50,060 bases of DNA from UBA4720 sp038227135. GTDB lineage: Bacteria > Gemmatimonadota > Gemmatimonadetes > Gemmatimonadales > Gemmatimonadaceae. Made by a program: the position numbers and the translations under genes. The notes beneath the pieces were generated by a model. That model was not told the DNA's origin, ran no database searches, and saw nothing but the letters and a program-made list of their open reading frames with translations. Positions 42,359-50,060 of the stretch are shown in pieces (position 1 is the stretch's first letter; every line of letters begins with the position of its first letter). Where the stretch lies: positions 1 to 50,060 of the forward strand of contig JBBRQC010000024.1 of assembly GCA_038227135.1 (NCBI GenBank), written 5' to 3'.

Positions 42359-44301
42359 ATATCCAGATTACTCACGAACTTCGCATTTTCCTCGATAAAC
42401 AGCCTCCGAGGCTCAACATCATCCCCCATCAACCGCTCAAACGTATCGTTCGCCAAGATTGCGTCTTCAACGGTAACCTGAAGGATCGTTCGAGTCTCGG
42501 GATCCATAGTCGTCGACCATAGCTGGAGCGGATTCATCTCTCCCAGCCCCTTATACCGCTGGATGTTCACGGTGGATTTACCTTCACCGTTGGAGAGCCG
42601 CTTCACGTACTCCTCCCGCTCCTTCTCGTCGTACGCATAGAACTCTTCCTTTCCTTTAGCCACGCGATAAAGCGGTGGCTGCGCGATATACACAAAGCCC
42701 GCCTCGATCAGCTGCGGCATCTGCCTATAGAAGAACGTCAGCAACAACGTCCGAATGTGCGCCCCGTCAACATCGGCGTCGGTCATCAGGATCAACTTGT
42801 GATACCGAGCGTTCTCGATGTTGAAGTCGTCCTTGATCCCCGCTCCGATCGCGGTAATGATCGTCCGGATCTCTTCGTTGCCTAGGATCTTGTCGATGCG
42901 CGCGCGTTCGACATTCAAGATCTTTCCACGCAAAGGCAGAATCGCCTGGAACGCACGATTGCGTCCCTGCTTCGCTGAACCACCGGCCGAGTCTCCCTCC
43001 ACCAGGTAGATCTCGCACAACGCAGGATCGCTCAACGAACAATCGGCCAGCTTGCCTGGCAGATTACCAACGTCGAGAGCTGACTTCTTGCGAGTAAGAT
43101 CACGCGCCTTCCGCGCCGCTTCGCGAGCGAGCGCGGCCGACACGGCCTTCTCGATCACGATGTTCGCCACGCGCGGGTGCTCCTCGAGGTACGACGAGAG
43201 CTGCTCGTTGACGACGCTCTTGACCGCACCTTCGACTTCTGAGTTGCCGAGCTTGGTCTTGGTCTGTCCCTCGAACTGCGGCTCGCGCACCTTCACTGAC
43301 AGCACGGCCGTCAAGCCTTCACGCACGTCGTCACCAGACAACGTGAAGTTCGCCTTCTTCAGCGCGCCGCTCTTCGCCGCGTAGGCGTTGATCGTGCGCG
43401 TCAGCGCCGACTTCAGGCCGGTCAGGTGTGTTCCACCCTCGTGGGTGTTGATGTTGTTGACGAAGGAAAAAACGTTCTCGTTGTAGCCGTCGTTGTACTG
43501 GAACGCCAGCTCGATGTCCACGCCGTCGCGCTCGGTCTCGATGTACACGATCTCCGAGTGCAGCACTTTCCGCTTCTCGTTGAGGAACGCGATCATCTCC
43601 TTCAAGCCGCCCTTGGCGTGAAAGACTTCCGTTTTCTCTTCGCCGACGCGCTCGTCCTTGATCGTGATCTTCAAGCCCTTGTTGAGATACGACAGCTCGC
43701 GCAGTCTGTTCGCCACAGTCGCGTAGTCGTATCTGAGCTCGGTGAAGATCGTCGAGTCGGGCTTGAACCAGACAGTCGTGCCGCGCTCGCGCACGGGAAT
43801 CTTGCTGAGCACCTTGAGCTTCGTCACGGTGTCGCCGCGCTCGAAGTCCATGTAGTACTCCTGTCCCTCGCGCCTCACCCACACCTTGAGCTGCTCGGAC
43901 AGCGCGTTCACGACGGAGACACCCACGCCGTGCAGACCACCGGACACCTTGTACGAGTTCTTGTCGAACTTGCCGCCGGCGTGCAGAACCGTCATCGCCA
44001 GCTCGACGCCAGGAATCTTCTCGGTCGGATGGATGTCGACAGGAATTCCGCGGCCATCATCGACGACCTTGATCGAGTCGTCGGCGTGAATGGTCACCTC
44101 GACGTGCGTCGCGTGACCCGCCAGTGCCTCATCGATCGAGTTGTCGACTACTTCGTACACCAGGTGGTGGAGACCTCTCGAGGACGTGCTCCCGATGTAC
44201 ATGCCGGGACGTTTGCGTACTGCCTCGAGACCTTTTAATACCTGAATCTGGCCAGCGTCGTAACGCGGCGCGCTGACTTCTGCTGTTGCTGTCTTCGCCA
44301 T
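42355..44301 (-). CDS. gyrB: DNA gyrase subunit B
   Basis: A 648-residue type II topoisomerase subunit that hydrolyses ATP to drive negative supercoiling. ATP site motifs are DNSIDEALAG, DDGRGIPVD and GLHGVGVSVVNALS. The TOPRIM metal site is EGDSAGGSAKQGRNR, and the tail has QRYKGLGEMN. ATG 44301 fits the family start; SD support is poor. The dciA-like gene lies 176 bp upstream on the same strand. The protein is complete and unremarkable; it is a useful marker for placing the organism. Confidence 0.97.
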   Translation of the reverse strand: MAKTATAEVSAPRYDAGQIQVLKGLEAVRKRPGMYIGSTSSRGLHHLVYEVVDNSIDEALAGHATHVEVTIHADDSIKVVDDGRGIPVDIHPTEKIPGVELAMTVLHAGGKFDKNSYKVSGGLHGVGVSVVNALSEQLKVWVRREGQEYYMDFERGDTVTKLKVLSKIPVRERGTTVWFKPDSTIFTELRYDYATVANRLRELSYLNKGLKITIKDERVGEEKTEVFHAKGGLKEMIAFLNEKRKVLHSEIVYIETERDGVDIELAFQYNDGYNENVFSFVNNINTHEGGTHLTGLKSALTRTINAYAAKSGALKKANFTLSGDDVREGLTAVLSVKVREPQFEGQTKTKLGNSEVEGAVKSVVNEQLSSYLEEHPRVANIVIEKAVSAALAREAARKARDLTRKKSALDVGNLPGKLADCSLSDPALCEIYLVEGDSAGGSAKQGRNRAFQAILPLRGKILNVERARIDKILGNEEIRTIITAIGAGIKDDFNIENARYHKLILMTDADVDGAHIRTLLLTFFYRQMPQLIEAGFVYIAQPPLYRVAKGKEEFYAYDEKEREEYVKRLSNGEGKSTVNIQRYKGLGEMNPLQLWSTTMDPETRTILQVTVEDAILANDTFERLMGDDVEPRRLFIEENAKFVSNLDI

Positions 44302-44477
44302 TTATTGCCGGTGGGAAATTGCGATTTGAAGGCTGCGGAAGAAAGCGCCGAAATTCAGAGTTCTTCGAAGCGTAGAATTCCGTCAATTCGGCGTGTATTC
44401 GGCAGCTTTCAATCTAAACCTTTTCGGGGGGCAACGCAACCTCAGCAGTTAATCCCAACCCATTGGGCTGCAACGAC

Positions 44478-44801
44478 TTAACGCATCAATTGCAGTCGGA
44501 TTTTTCTGATGCGCGTACGACCGGCTTTTGCGTTGAGCGCGCGCAGCAGCTGAGGCTCCATCAACGACAACTCGGTCATCCACCCGTTCGTTTTCACCGA
44601 CACGAAAAGAGTTCCGTCCTGCGTCACCGAAACGGGCTTCGTCACTTTAGAGATCTGCTTGCCGACGAGCGACTCCCATTCGGGGACGACCTGAGCAGCT
44701 TCGACACGCTCCTCTAGCTTCGCCGACTTGAGAAATGCCCCGACGACGTTGCCGAGGGCCTCGGGCTTTCTTTTCTTCTCTTCGGGATCGCGCTTTCTCA
44801 C
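44478..44801 (-). CDS. dciA: DciA-like DUF721 protein
   Basis: A 107-residue basic protein with the DUF721 pattern: VVPEWESLVGKQISKVTKPV, a DGTLFVSVKTNGWMTELSLM strand-helix unit and a basic end IRKIRLQLMR. DciA is the ancestral loader of the replicative helicase in bacteria lacking DnaC, and its gene is often near gyrB, as here. The start is GTG at 44801 with GAGG about ten bases upstream. Only 28 bp separate it from the kaiC stop, so it may be read from the kaiB promoter. Confidence 0.75.
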   Translation of the reverse strand: MRKRDPEEKKRKPEALGNVVGAFLKSAKLEERVEAAQVVPEWESLVGKQISKVTKPVSVTQDGTLFVSVKTNGWMTELSLMEPQLLRALNAKAGRTRIRKIRLQLMR

Positions 44802-44829
44802 AGGGTCACGCGCCTCGCGAGCGCGACAC

Positions 44830-46389
44830 CTAGTTCTGCGGCTGCTGGTTTACGGGCTTACGCCTGTCGCCCACATCCTTGTCGTACTGGGTCCAGACCC
44901 GCTCCACATCGCCTGGGCTGATGTGCATCGGCGCACCGGACAGAATGCCGGTGACGTTCCGGAAAGGACGCCCCATCTGCATTCCGCCCTTGCCGATGGT
45001 GAACTCGCGAATCGCCTTGTCGTGCGCCGAGCCGCGCATTTTGAGCACCGTCAGCCCGCGCTTCATCTCGCCGAACATTTCCACGTAGCGCAGCAGGATG
45101 ATCGAATCCGTGAGCGTCGAGATGTGCGACTCAGTAATCGAGTCGCCGCCCATGAGGCTCCCGGTCGTCGACGTGAACAGCCCGGTGATCTCCTGGTGCT
45201 TGATGAACGACGTCAGCCCGATCACGAACTCGCGGAACGCCTTGGTCGTTCCCACGTTCTCGAGTGCCGACAGACTGTCGAGCGCCACGCGCCGCGGCTT
45301 GAAGTCGTTGATGATCCCCTGGATCGTGACGAGCCAGTCCTCGAGGCCCGACACATCGGGATAATCACAAACGACGCGCAGCATGCCGTCGCGCTCCATC
45401 TTGTCGAAATCGAATCCCCACCCCGTTGCGTTGCGAACGAGCTGATCCCGGCTCTCCTCGAACGCGAGTAGCAGGCACTTTTCTCCCGCCGCCGCGCCGC
45501 CCGGGAGGAACTGCGACATCGTCAGCGTCTTGCCCGTCCCCGTCGCTCCGGAAACCAGCGTCACCGAATCGCGAAAGAGCCCGCCACCGCACATCTCGTC
45601 GAGCTCGGCGTTGCCCGACGAGATTCGCGCGGTCGACGACTTCATGCTCAGCTGCATGGCCGAGAGCGGGATGACGATCACGCCGCCATTGGGAATGATC
45701 GTGAAGGGATATTCTCCCTTCTGATGGTCGCAGCCACGAAACTTGAGGATCTCGATGGTGCGGCGACGCGTTTCGTCTTCGAGTGCGTTGCGGAGAATCA
45801 TCACATTGTCGGCGATGAATTCCTCCACGCCAAATCGCGCGATCGGCCCATGATCGTCCGTTCGCTCGGCGGTGAGCACTGCTGTTACACCCATTGCCTT
45901 CAGAGCCGACGCGATGCGAAAAAGCTCGCCTCGTACCATTGACTGATCCGAGAACTGGGAGAACACCGCTCCCAACGAATCCACTGACACCCGAGTGGCC
46001 TTTACTTTTGTTACCGCGTTCTCAACGCGTGCCACCAAGGCACCGAGGTCGAATCCGCCGGATTCTACGGTCTCGATGTCGGGGTCCGGTGATGCATCCA
46101 CGAAGGTGAGCTTACCCTCCGCTTCCCACTTGGCCAAATCCCAGCCGAAGCTGTGCATGTTTTCGCGTATGTTGGCCGCGGACTCCTCGAACGTGACGAA
46201 CACTCCGGGCTCACCACGCTCGATGCCGGCGGCCAGGAATTGCACGGCGAATACAGTCTTGCCGCTCCCGGCGGTCCCCGAGATCAGGGTCGTCCGGTTC
46301 TTGGGCAGGCCGCCTTTCGCGATGATGTCGAGGCTGGAGATTCCGGTCTGGAGCTTCGTGACCGACGGACTTTTTGCCGCTTTCGTCAT
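44830..46389 (-). CDS. kaiC: KaiC-like tandem ATPase and autokinase
   Basis: A 519-residue double RecA-fold protein. CI: Walker A GTAGSGKT (K44, T45) and catalytic E68, E69. CII: GATGTGKT (K287, T288) and E311, E312. The phosphorylation loop ITESHISTLTDS keeps Ser424 and Thr425, equal to S431 and T432 of Synechococcus KaiC, with Thr419 equal to T426. So autokinase and phosphatase cycles are plausible. The C-terminal tail after SGAPMHIS differs from the cyanobacterial KaiA-binding tail, and no kaiA is in the window. It overlaps kaiB by 4 bp. In non-cyanobacteria KaiC has been tied to timing or stress tolerance. Confidence 0.93.
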   Translation of the reverse strand: MTKAAKSPSVTKLQTGISSLDIIAKGGLPKNRTTLISGTAGSGKTVFAVQFLAAGIERGEPGVFVTFEESAANIRENMHSFGWDLAKWEAEGKLTFVDASPDPDIETVESGGFDLGALVARVENAVTKVKATRVSVDSLGAVFSQFSDQSMVRGELFRIASALKAMGVTAVLTAERTDDHGPIARFGVEEFIADNVMILRNALEDETRRRTIEILKFRGCDHQKGEYPFTIIPNGGVIVIPLSAMQLSMKSSTARISSGNAELDEMCGGGLFRDSVTLVSGATGTGKTLTMSQFLPGGAAAGEKCLLLAFEESRDQLVRNATGWGFDFDKMERDGMLRVVCDYPDVSGLEDWLVTIQGIINDFKPRRVALDSLSALENVGTTKAFREFVIGLTSFIKHQEITGLFTSTTGSLMGGDSITESHISTLTDSIILLRYVEMFGEMKRGLTVLKMRGSAHDKAIREFTIGKGGMQMGRPFRNVTGILSGAPMHISPGDVERVWTQYDKDVGDRRKPVNQQPQN

Positions 46390-46724
46390 GATCCCTCGTG
46401 TTGCGCTGCAGGTGGCGCTGTTGGAGATGAATTAGACGGCGCCGGCCGGACCTCGAGCCCCAGCAGAACTTTCTCCTTGTCGGACAGGTCGCCGATTACC
46501 CGTCGGAGCGGCGGCGGTAGCTGCTTGATCAGGGTGGGCGTCGCCAGGATTTTTTCGTCTTCAGCCCTCTGCGGTTGCTCGAGGACATCCACGATCTCCA
46601 GGTCGTACCGCCCGTCAAGCTCCTGAGCGCAGATACGGTTGAGGTTGTCGATTGCGATCCGCGTGCGAGGGCTCGTACCGGTGACGTAGAGCGTCAGGAT
46701 GTATTTCGACAGGACTCCCTCCAC
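46386..46724 (-). CDS. kaiB: KaiB-like fold-switching clock protein
   Basis: A 112-residue thioredoxin-like protein with the KaiB core: YILTLYVTGTSPRTRIAIDN, the loop VDVLEQPQRAEDEKILATP and TLIKQLPPPLRRVIGDLSDK, followed by a Pro- and Ala-rich tail. KaiB binds the KaiC CI ring after switching fold, and then competes with SasA-type kinases. The start is GTG at 46724; a purine-rich SD-like run overlaps the first codons, so a slightly later start cannot be excluded. A promoter with a perfect -35 lies just upstream, and kaiC overlaps by 4 bp, giving a kaiBC operon. Confidence 0.93.
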   Translation of the reverse strand: MEGVLSKYILTLYVTGTSPRTRIAIDNLNRICAQELDGRYDLEIVDVLEQPQRAEDEKILATPTLIKQLPPPLRRVIGDLSDKEKVLLGLEVRPAPSNSSPTAPPAAQHEGS

Positions 46725-46747
46725 CTCTGTTGAACGCTTCGCGGGCT

Positions 46748-46777
46748 ATCATGTTTCGGGCCGGCAGGCCTTGTCAA
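46748..46777 (-). promoter_or_regulatory. candidate kaiB promoter
   Basis: On the minus strand TTGACA (46777-46772) is separated by 18 bp from CATGAT (46753-46748), which keeps four of six -10 consensus bases. Transcription would start near 46741, giving a leader of about 16 bases before the GTG of kaiB. The divergent kinase gene must use a separate promoter; a TACAAT sits at 46864-46869 but without a good -35. Confidence 0.5.
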
Positions 46778-46907
46778 ACGGGCCCGCCGGTTGCAATAGT
46801 CAGCAAGAAGCAGCCCTCCAAGAAGGACCTTTAGTGCCCTCAAAGGGCCTTTCCCGCAAGCTGTACAATAACCACCCTACCACCCTAACGCGGCGCCTCA
46901 CTCAGAG

Positions 46908-48572
46908 ATGACCACGGAAACGGACCTTACACCGACAACACGAGTATCTAGCCTCCGGGCGATCATCGAGCGCTTGCCCGACGGCATCGTCATCGTGGAT
47001 GCTCACGGGGCGATCCGGTTCGCAAATCCCGCGGCGGAGCGTTTGTTCAATCGGAGCGCCGAGGACCTGCTCGGGACGTCCTTCGGGTTTCCGGTGGTAG
47101 TCGGGGAGACCACTGAAGTCGACATCGTCCAGCGCGGTGGCCACGACGTGGTTTTCGCCGAGCTTCGGGTGGTGGAAACCGAATGGGAGGACGAGTACGT
47201 CCAGCTCGTGTCGCTGCGCGACATCACCGATCGTAAACAGGCGGAAGAGCGAAGTCACCAGTTGCTGGCCGAGCGAGAAGCTCGGCTCGAGGCCGAGGCC
47301 GCGAGCCGTGCGAAATCCGAATTCCTCGCAATCATGTCACACGAACTGCGCACACCACTCAACGCAGTCCTCGGTTACTCGGAGCTGATGGAGCTGGGCA
47401 TCTCCGGTCCTCTCACGGAGAAGATGCGCGAGCAGATCGGCCGCATCCGCATGAGCGCGCGCCACCTTCTCGGCCTCGTCAACGACATTCTGGATCTCGC
47501 GAAAGTCGAGGCCGGCCAACTGCAGGTAAGCTCAGAACCGGAATCGGCGGAGGCCACAGTCACCGCCGCGCTGGCACTGATTCAGCCGCAGGCCGCAACA
47601 GGTGGTCTCGAGCTCACGGTCAACCCCACTCCAATTCCCGGGCCGATTTATCGCGGTGACGCCGAGCGCGCACGGCAGATTCTCGTCAATCTGCTTTCCA
47701 ATGCCGTGAAGTTTACGCCGGCAGGAGGAAGCGTCACTCTCGACATCGCACAATCACGAGCCCCCGATACCGACGCGCGCCTGCAACCGAGCCGCTCGTA
47801 TGTGAGCTTTCGCGTCAGCGATACTGGTGCCGGCGTTCCCGAAGACAAGCTTGTCTCGATTTTCGATCCATTCGTCCAGGCAGAAAGTGGACATTCGCGG
47901 TCACGAGAGGGAAGCGGCCTCGGTTTGACCATCAGCCGCCGGCTGGCGCGGTTAATGGGCGGTGACATTACGGTAAAGAGCGTAGTTGGCCAGGGCTCGA
48001 CGTTCACACTCTGGCTGCCCTCTGATTTGTCGGCGAGGGTAGTCGTCGAACCAGCACCGACTGTTGTCGGCCGGCCCGTAACGCCTCAGCTCGCAGTGGA
48101 AGGGCTCCGCAATGTTGGTCTGGTGCTGCTCAACTCAATCGAGACGACAGTTAAAAAGGTGGTCGACCGACTGCTGTGCGATCCGAGCCTCAACGTCGCC
48201 GCGGGGCTCAAATTCTCCCAGGTGGCGGACCACCTCGCCGCGTTGCTGGCCGACGTGGCAGGTGCGTTGGTCGTGATGGAAGAAGCGAAGGGAGCTCATT
48301 CCGCGACACTTGCCGATGCAGTAGAGATCCAACGCCTGATCGCCGAGCTTCACGGCGCCCAACGCCAGCGACTCGGCTGGAGCGAGGCGGTTCTGCGACG
48401 CGAATTCATGATCCTGCGAGAGGAGGTCGGGCGGCTTGTCCGAGAAGCGTCCGAAGGGGGCGGGGCACTTCCTGTCGACGAGGGAATCGTGGTTATCGGC
48501 AGATTTCTCGATCAGGCAGAGTACATCGCCGTGCGGACGCTCAATGCCCGCGTCGGCTCACGGATGGCCTGA
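46908..48572 (+). CDS. PAS histidine kinase with C-terminal RsbRD-like domain, divergent from kaiBC
   Basis: A 554-residue soluble kinase: PAS (about 15-113, LPDGIVIVDAHGAIRFANPA), coiled coil, HisKA with H145 in MSHELRTPLN, ATP-binding domain (NLLSNAVKF, DTGAGVP, GSGLGLTI), then about 155 extra residues. The extra part is helical and its region RQRLGWSEAVLRREFMILRE resembles RsbRD-type sensory domains of stress signalling. It lacks the KaiB-like N-terminal domain of SasA. Its position, divergent from kaiB with 183 bp between, suggests it reads or feeds the KaiC state. ATG 46908 has only a weak SD. Confidence 0.88.
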   Translation: MTTETDLTPTTRVSSLRAIIERLPDGIVIVDAHGAIRFANPAAERLFNRSAEDLLGTSFGFPVVVGETTEVDIVQRGGHDVVFAELRVVETEWEDEYVQLVSLRDITDRKQAEERSHQLLAEREARLEAEAASRAKSEFLAIMSHELRTPLNAVLGYSELMELGISGPLTEKMREQIGRIRMSARHLLGLVNDILDLAKVEAGQLQVSSEPESAEATVTAALALIQPQAATGGLELTVNPTPIPGPIYRGDAERARQILVNLLSNAVKFTPAGGSVTLDIAQSRAPDTDARLQPSRSYVSFRVSDTGAGVPEDKLVSIFDPFVQAESGHSRSREGSGLGLTISRRLARLMGGDITVKSVVGQGSTFTLWLPSDLSARVVVEPAPTVVGRPVTPQLAVEGLRNVGLVLLNSIETTVKKVVDRLLCDPSLNVAAGLKFSQVADHLAALLADVAGALVVMEEAKGAHSATLADAVEIQRLIAELHGAQRQRLGWSEAVLRREFMILREEVGRLVREASEGGGALPVDEGIVVIGRFLDQAEYIAVRTLNARVGSRMA

Positions 48573-48604
48573 CGCAAGCACAGGCAGATCAATCGAGATG
48601 AGCG

Positions 48605-49228
48605 TCACCGGCGCGCACCCCGTACGTGCACGAGCCGCTCGACGTACCTGCGGTTCTCCACCACGTCGAGCATCACCCGGGCAACCTCCTCCTTCGTGAT
48701 CATCATTCCCCCCGCGTCCGGCGGGTCGTCGAGCAACGACGTGGATTGTTCCTCCGGCGCCGAGCTTGTCATACGTGGCGGCCGCAATACGGTCCAGTCC
48801 AGACCACTCGCCCTGACCAACCTTTCCATCGCGCGTTGGTCGCGCGAGAAGTGACGCAGAATCGTGCGGGAAACGATGCGGTTCACCAGGCCGATATGCG
48901 AATCGAGCAGCGCAGATGACAGGATGACGAGCCTGTGTACTCGCGTTTTGTGCATCGCGGCGATCGTGGCGCTGGCGCCGTCCTCGAGAACCGATCTCGC
49001 TCCCAAACCGCGAGTGCCCAACACCGAGAGCACGGCGTCGTGACCGGGAAGGGCGTCTGAGATCTCGCTCTCCCTCATCGGATTCCCAGAGATGTTGACG
49101 ACTTTCGCCCTGTCAGGACCCGTGAAAGCCGAGCGGCCGAAGGCGGTGACAGTGTGCTCACGGGCGACGGCCTGGGCGACCAACGCGCCACCAGTCTTTC
49201 CAGTGGCTCCAAGAATGAAGAGTTTCAA
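48605..49228 (-). CDS. NAD(P)-binding atypical short-chain dehydrogenase-like protein
   Basis: A 207-residue Rossmann protein with the nucleotide motif LGATGKTGGALV (about 6-17) and a phosphate-binding Arg after strand 2 (FGRSAF), pointing to NADP(H). Regions VLSVLGTRG, VHRLVILSSALL and LDWTVLRPPRM fit the biliverdin-reductase-B/NmrA-like SDR_a5 group. There is no YxxxK catalytic pair. Start TTG at 49228 lies 7 bp after the MtfA stop, so the two are co-transcribed. The substrate is unknown. Confidence 0.82.
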   Translation of the reverse strand: MKLFILGATGKTGGALVAQAVAREHTVTAFGRSAFTGPDRAKVVNISGNPMRESEISDALPGHDAVLSVLGTRGLGARSVLEDGASATIAAMHKTRVHRLVILSSALLDSHIGLVNRIVSRTILRHFSRDQRAMERLVRASGLDWTVLRPPRMTSSAPEEQSTSLLDDPPDAGGMMITKEEVARVMLDVVENRRYVERLVHVRGARR

Positions 49229-49235
49229 CGGCTGA

Positions 49236-50030
49236 TCAGTCCGCCATCATTGGCTCGGCGGAATACGTCGTCGGATCCTGCCGATAAAAGCGCTGGAGCT
49301 GCCCGAAGAGCGCGGGGTGTTTTCTCTTCAGTGCACGTGGCTGCTCGAAGAACGCCTCGGTGATTACGGCGAAGAACTCCGCTGGATTGGTTGTCCCGTA
49401 AGTGTCGATCAAAGTTGGCAATCCGGCATCGGTCGCGTTGCGCAGAGCGTTGAACTCCGCACTCATCACGCGCGCCCACGCGAGATAATCTCCGTGCGTA
49501 GCCAGCGCCGGCGTCCCGTCGCTGCTCTGATTCTCGAAATCGAGCTGGTGCGCGAATTCGTGGAGAACGAGATTCTCCCCGTCATCGGGCGCCGCCGCCC
49601 CTCGCCGGACAGCGTCCCACGCCAGCACAAGCGCGCCAAGCCTTCTGCCGGTGTGACCGAGCCGATCCTCCCCGCCTTCCTCCCAGATTCCGCCCCCGAT
49701 GTGACGCTCCTCGTTCGCCGTGTAGCCCGACGGATAGACGACGATAGAGATGAGATCCGGATAGTAGTCCGTCTCGCGATGCAGTAGCAGCAGACACGCC
49801 TGACCGGCGATCGTGACGCGGATCTCGTCCGTCAGCTCGAGCCCGCCGGCACCCTCAAAGTGCTTTTCCGCCAGGAATACCTGCGTGTGCCCGAGCAGTT
49901 CTACCTGATCCTGCTCCGAGAGGCGGTTGAAGATCGGCAGATTGTGCTCGAGAATCGCGCGCCACGCGGGAGGCACGGGCGTGTCGCGCCGGCGCGCGCG
50001 CCTACGGGATTTGAAGAGATCGAAAACCAT
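49236..50030 (-). CDS. mtfA: MtfA-type zinc-dependent peptidase
   Basis: A 264-residue protein with the M90 zinc motif HEFAH in NLVLHEFAHQLDFEN and a downstream YGTTNPAEFFAVITEAFFEQP, which supplies the third ligand and family signature. In E. coli MtfA is cytosolic and is regulated with the glucose-PTS repressor Mlc; whether that holds here is unknown. N-terminal Arg-rich stretch (KSRRRARRR) is normal for the family. ATG 50030 has no strong SD, and 30 bases upstream the window ends, so its promoter is not seen. Confidence 0.9.
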   Translation of the reverse strand: MVFDLFKSRRRARRRDTPVPPAWRAILEHNLPIFNRLSEQDQVELLGHTQVFLAEKHFEGAGGLELTDEIRVTIAGQACLLLLHRETDYYPDLISIVVYPSGYTANEERHIGGGIWEEGGEDRLGHTGRRLGALVLAWDAVRRGAAAPDDGENLVLHEFAHQLDFENQSSDGTPALATHGDYLAWARVMSAEFNALRNATDAGLPTLIDTYGTTNPAEFFAVITEAFFEQPRALKRKHPALFGQLQRFYRQDPTTYSAEPMMAD

Positions 50031-50060
50031 TACTGAAGAGTAATCCCGGGCCCGCTACGA

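Noticed and set aside
44463..44478. ACGACTTAACGCATC-like string near the dciA end resembling the repeat family
   Set aside because: Only about nine bases agree and there is no inverted partner nearby.
50020..50060. ATTACT and AGTAAT inverted pair at the window end
   Set aside because: A six-base stem at the edge, with its context cut off, cannot be told from chance.

Overview
The window is GC-rich, densely coded bacterial chromosome with no rRNA, tRNA, CRISPR array, phage or transposase gene that I can see. The best guess for the source is a soil or sediment member of the Gemmatimonadota, or a related phylum. The clues are an aa3-type oxidase operon with cupredoxin and c-type cytochrome partners, a Ser/Thr kinase fused to a TolB-like domain and TPR repeats, KaiBC, and Ku/LigD end joining. 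This placement is inference; no marker was compared.

Layout. (1) 254-7763, plus strand: a respiratory operon holding a porin-like c-type cytochrome, a dihaem cytochrome c, a cupredoxin-like protein, oxidase subunits II, I, two III-like proteins, IV, and a 38-residue membrane peptide. (2) 7760-15528: a possible 49-residue minus-strand ORF, PEP carboxylase, a Crp/Fnr regulator, a small unknown gene, a Ser/Thr kinase-TPR protein and a PQQ-type sugar dehydrogenase lipoprotein. (3) 15705-20932, plus strand: a UvrD-like helicase with a DnaQ-like exonuclease domain nested inside it, an alpha/beta hydrolase and a MATE exporter. (4) 20931-26118: an accessory zone with a short inverted-repeat element family, two gene remnants (VOC and GxxExxY), a lipoprotein, a dimeric-barrel monooxygenase-like gene, a SnoaL-like gene, an RNase II-type enzyme with three S1-like repeats, and dodecin. 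(5) 25989-30329: DUF72-Ku on the minus strand, divergent from LigD. (6) 30412-37163: a membrane histidine kinase, a DUF4337 protein, a methyltransferase and a three-gene esterase operon. (7) 37203-42099: an M16 protease and a soluble PAS-GAF histidine kinase, each transcribed leftward. (8) 42242-48572: a leftward run kaiB-kaiC-dciA-gyrB, with a PAS histidine kinase divergent from kaiB. (9) 48605-50030: an NAD(P)-binding protein and an MtfA-type zinc peptidase.

How parts work together. The oxidase operon is a self-contained electron chain from haem and copper carriers to oxygen. Ku and LigD form a two-component end-joining system. KaiB, KaiC and the neighbouring kinase look like a KaiA-less timing or stress-signalling module placed just upstream of replication genes. 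The strongest candidates for something undescribed are this Kai/kinase module, the helicase with an embedded exonuclease, the esterase trio whose largest member is an alpha/beta hydrolase interrupted by a membrane domain, and the repeat family that repeatedly abuts stop codons and gene fragments.
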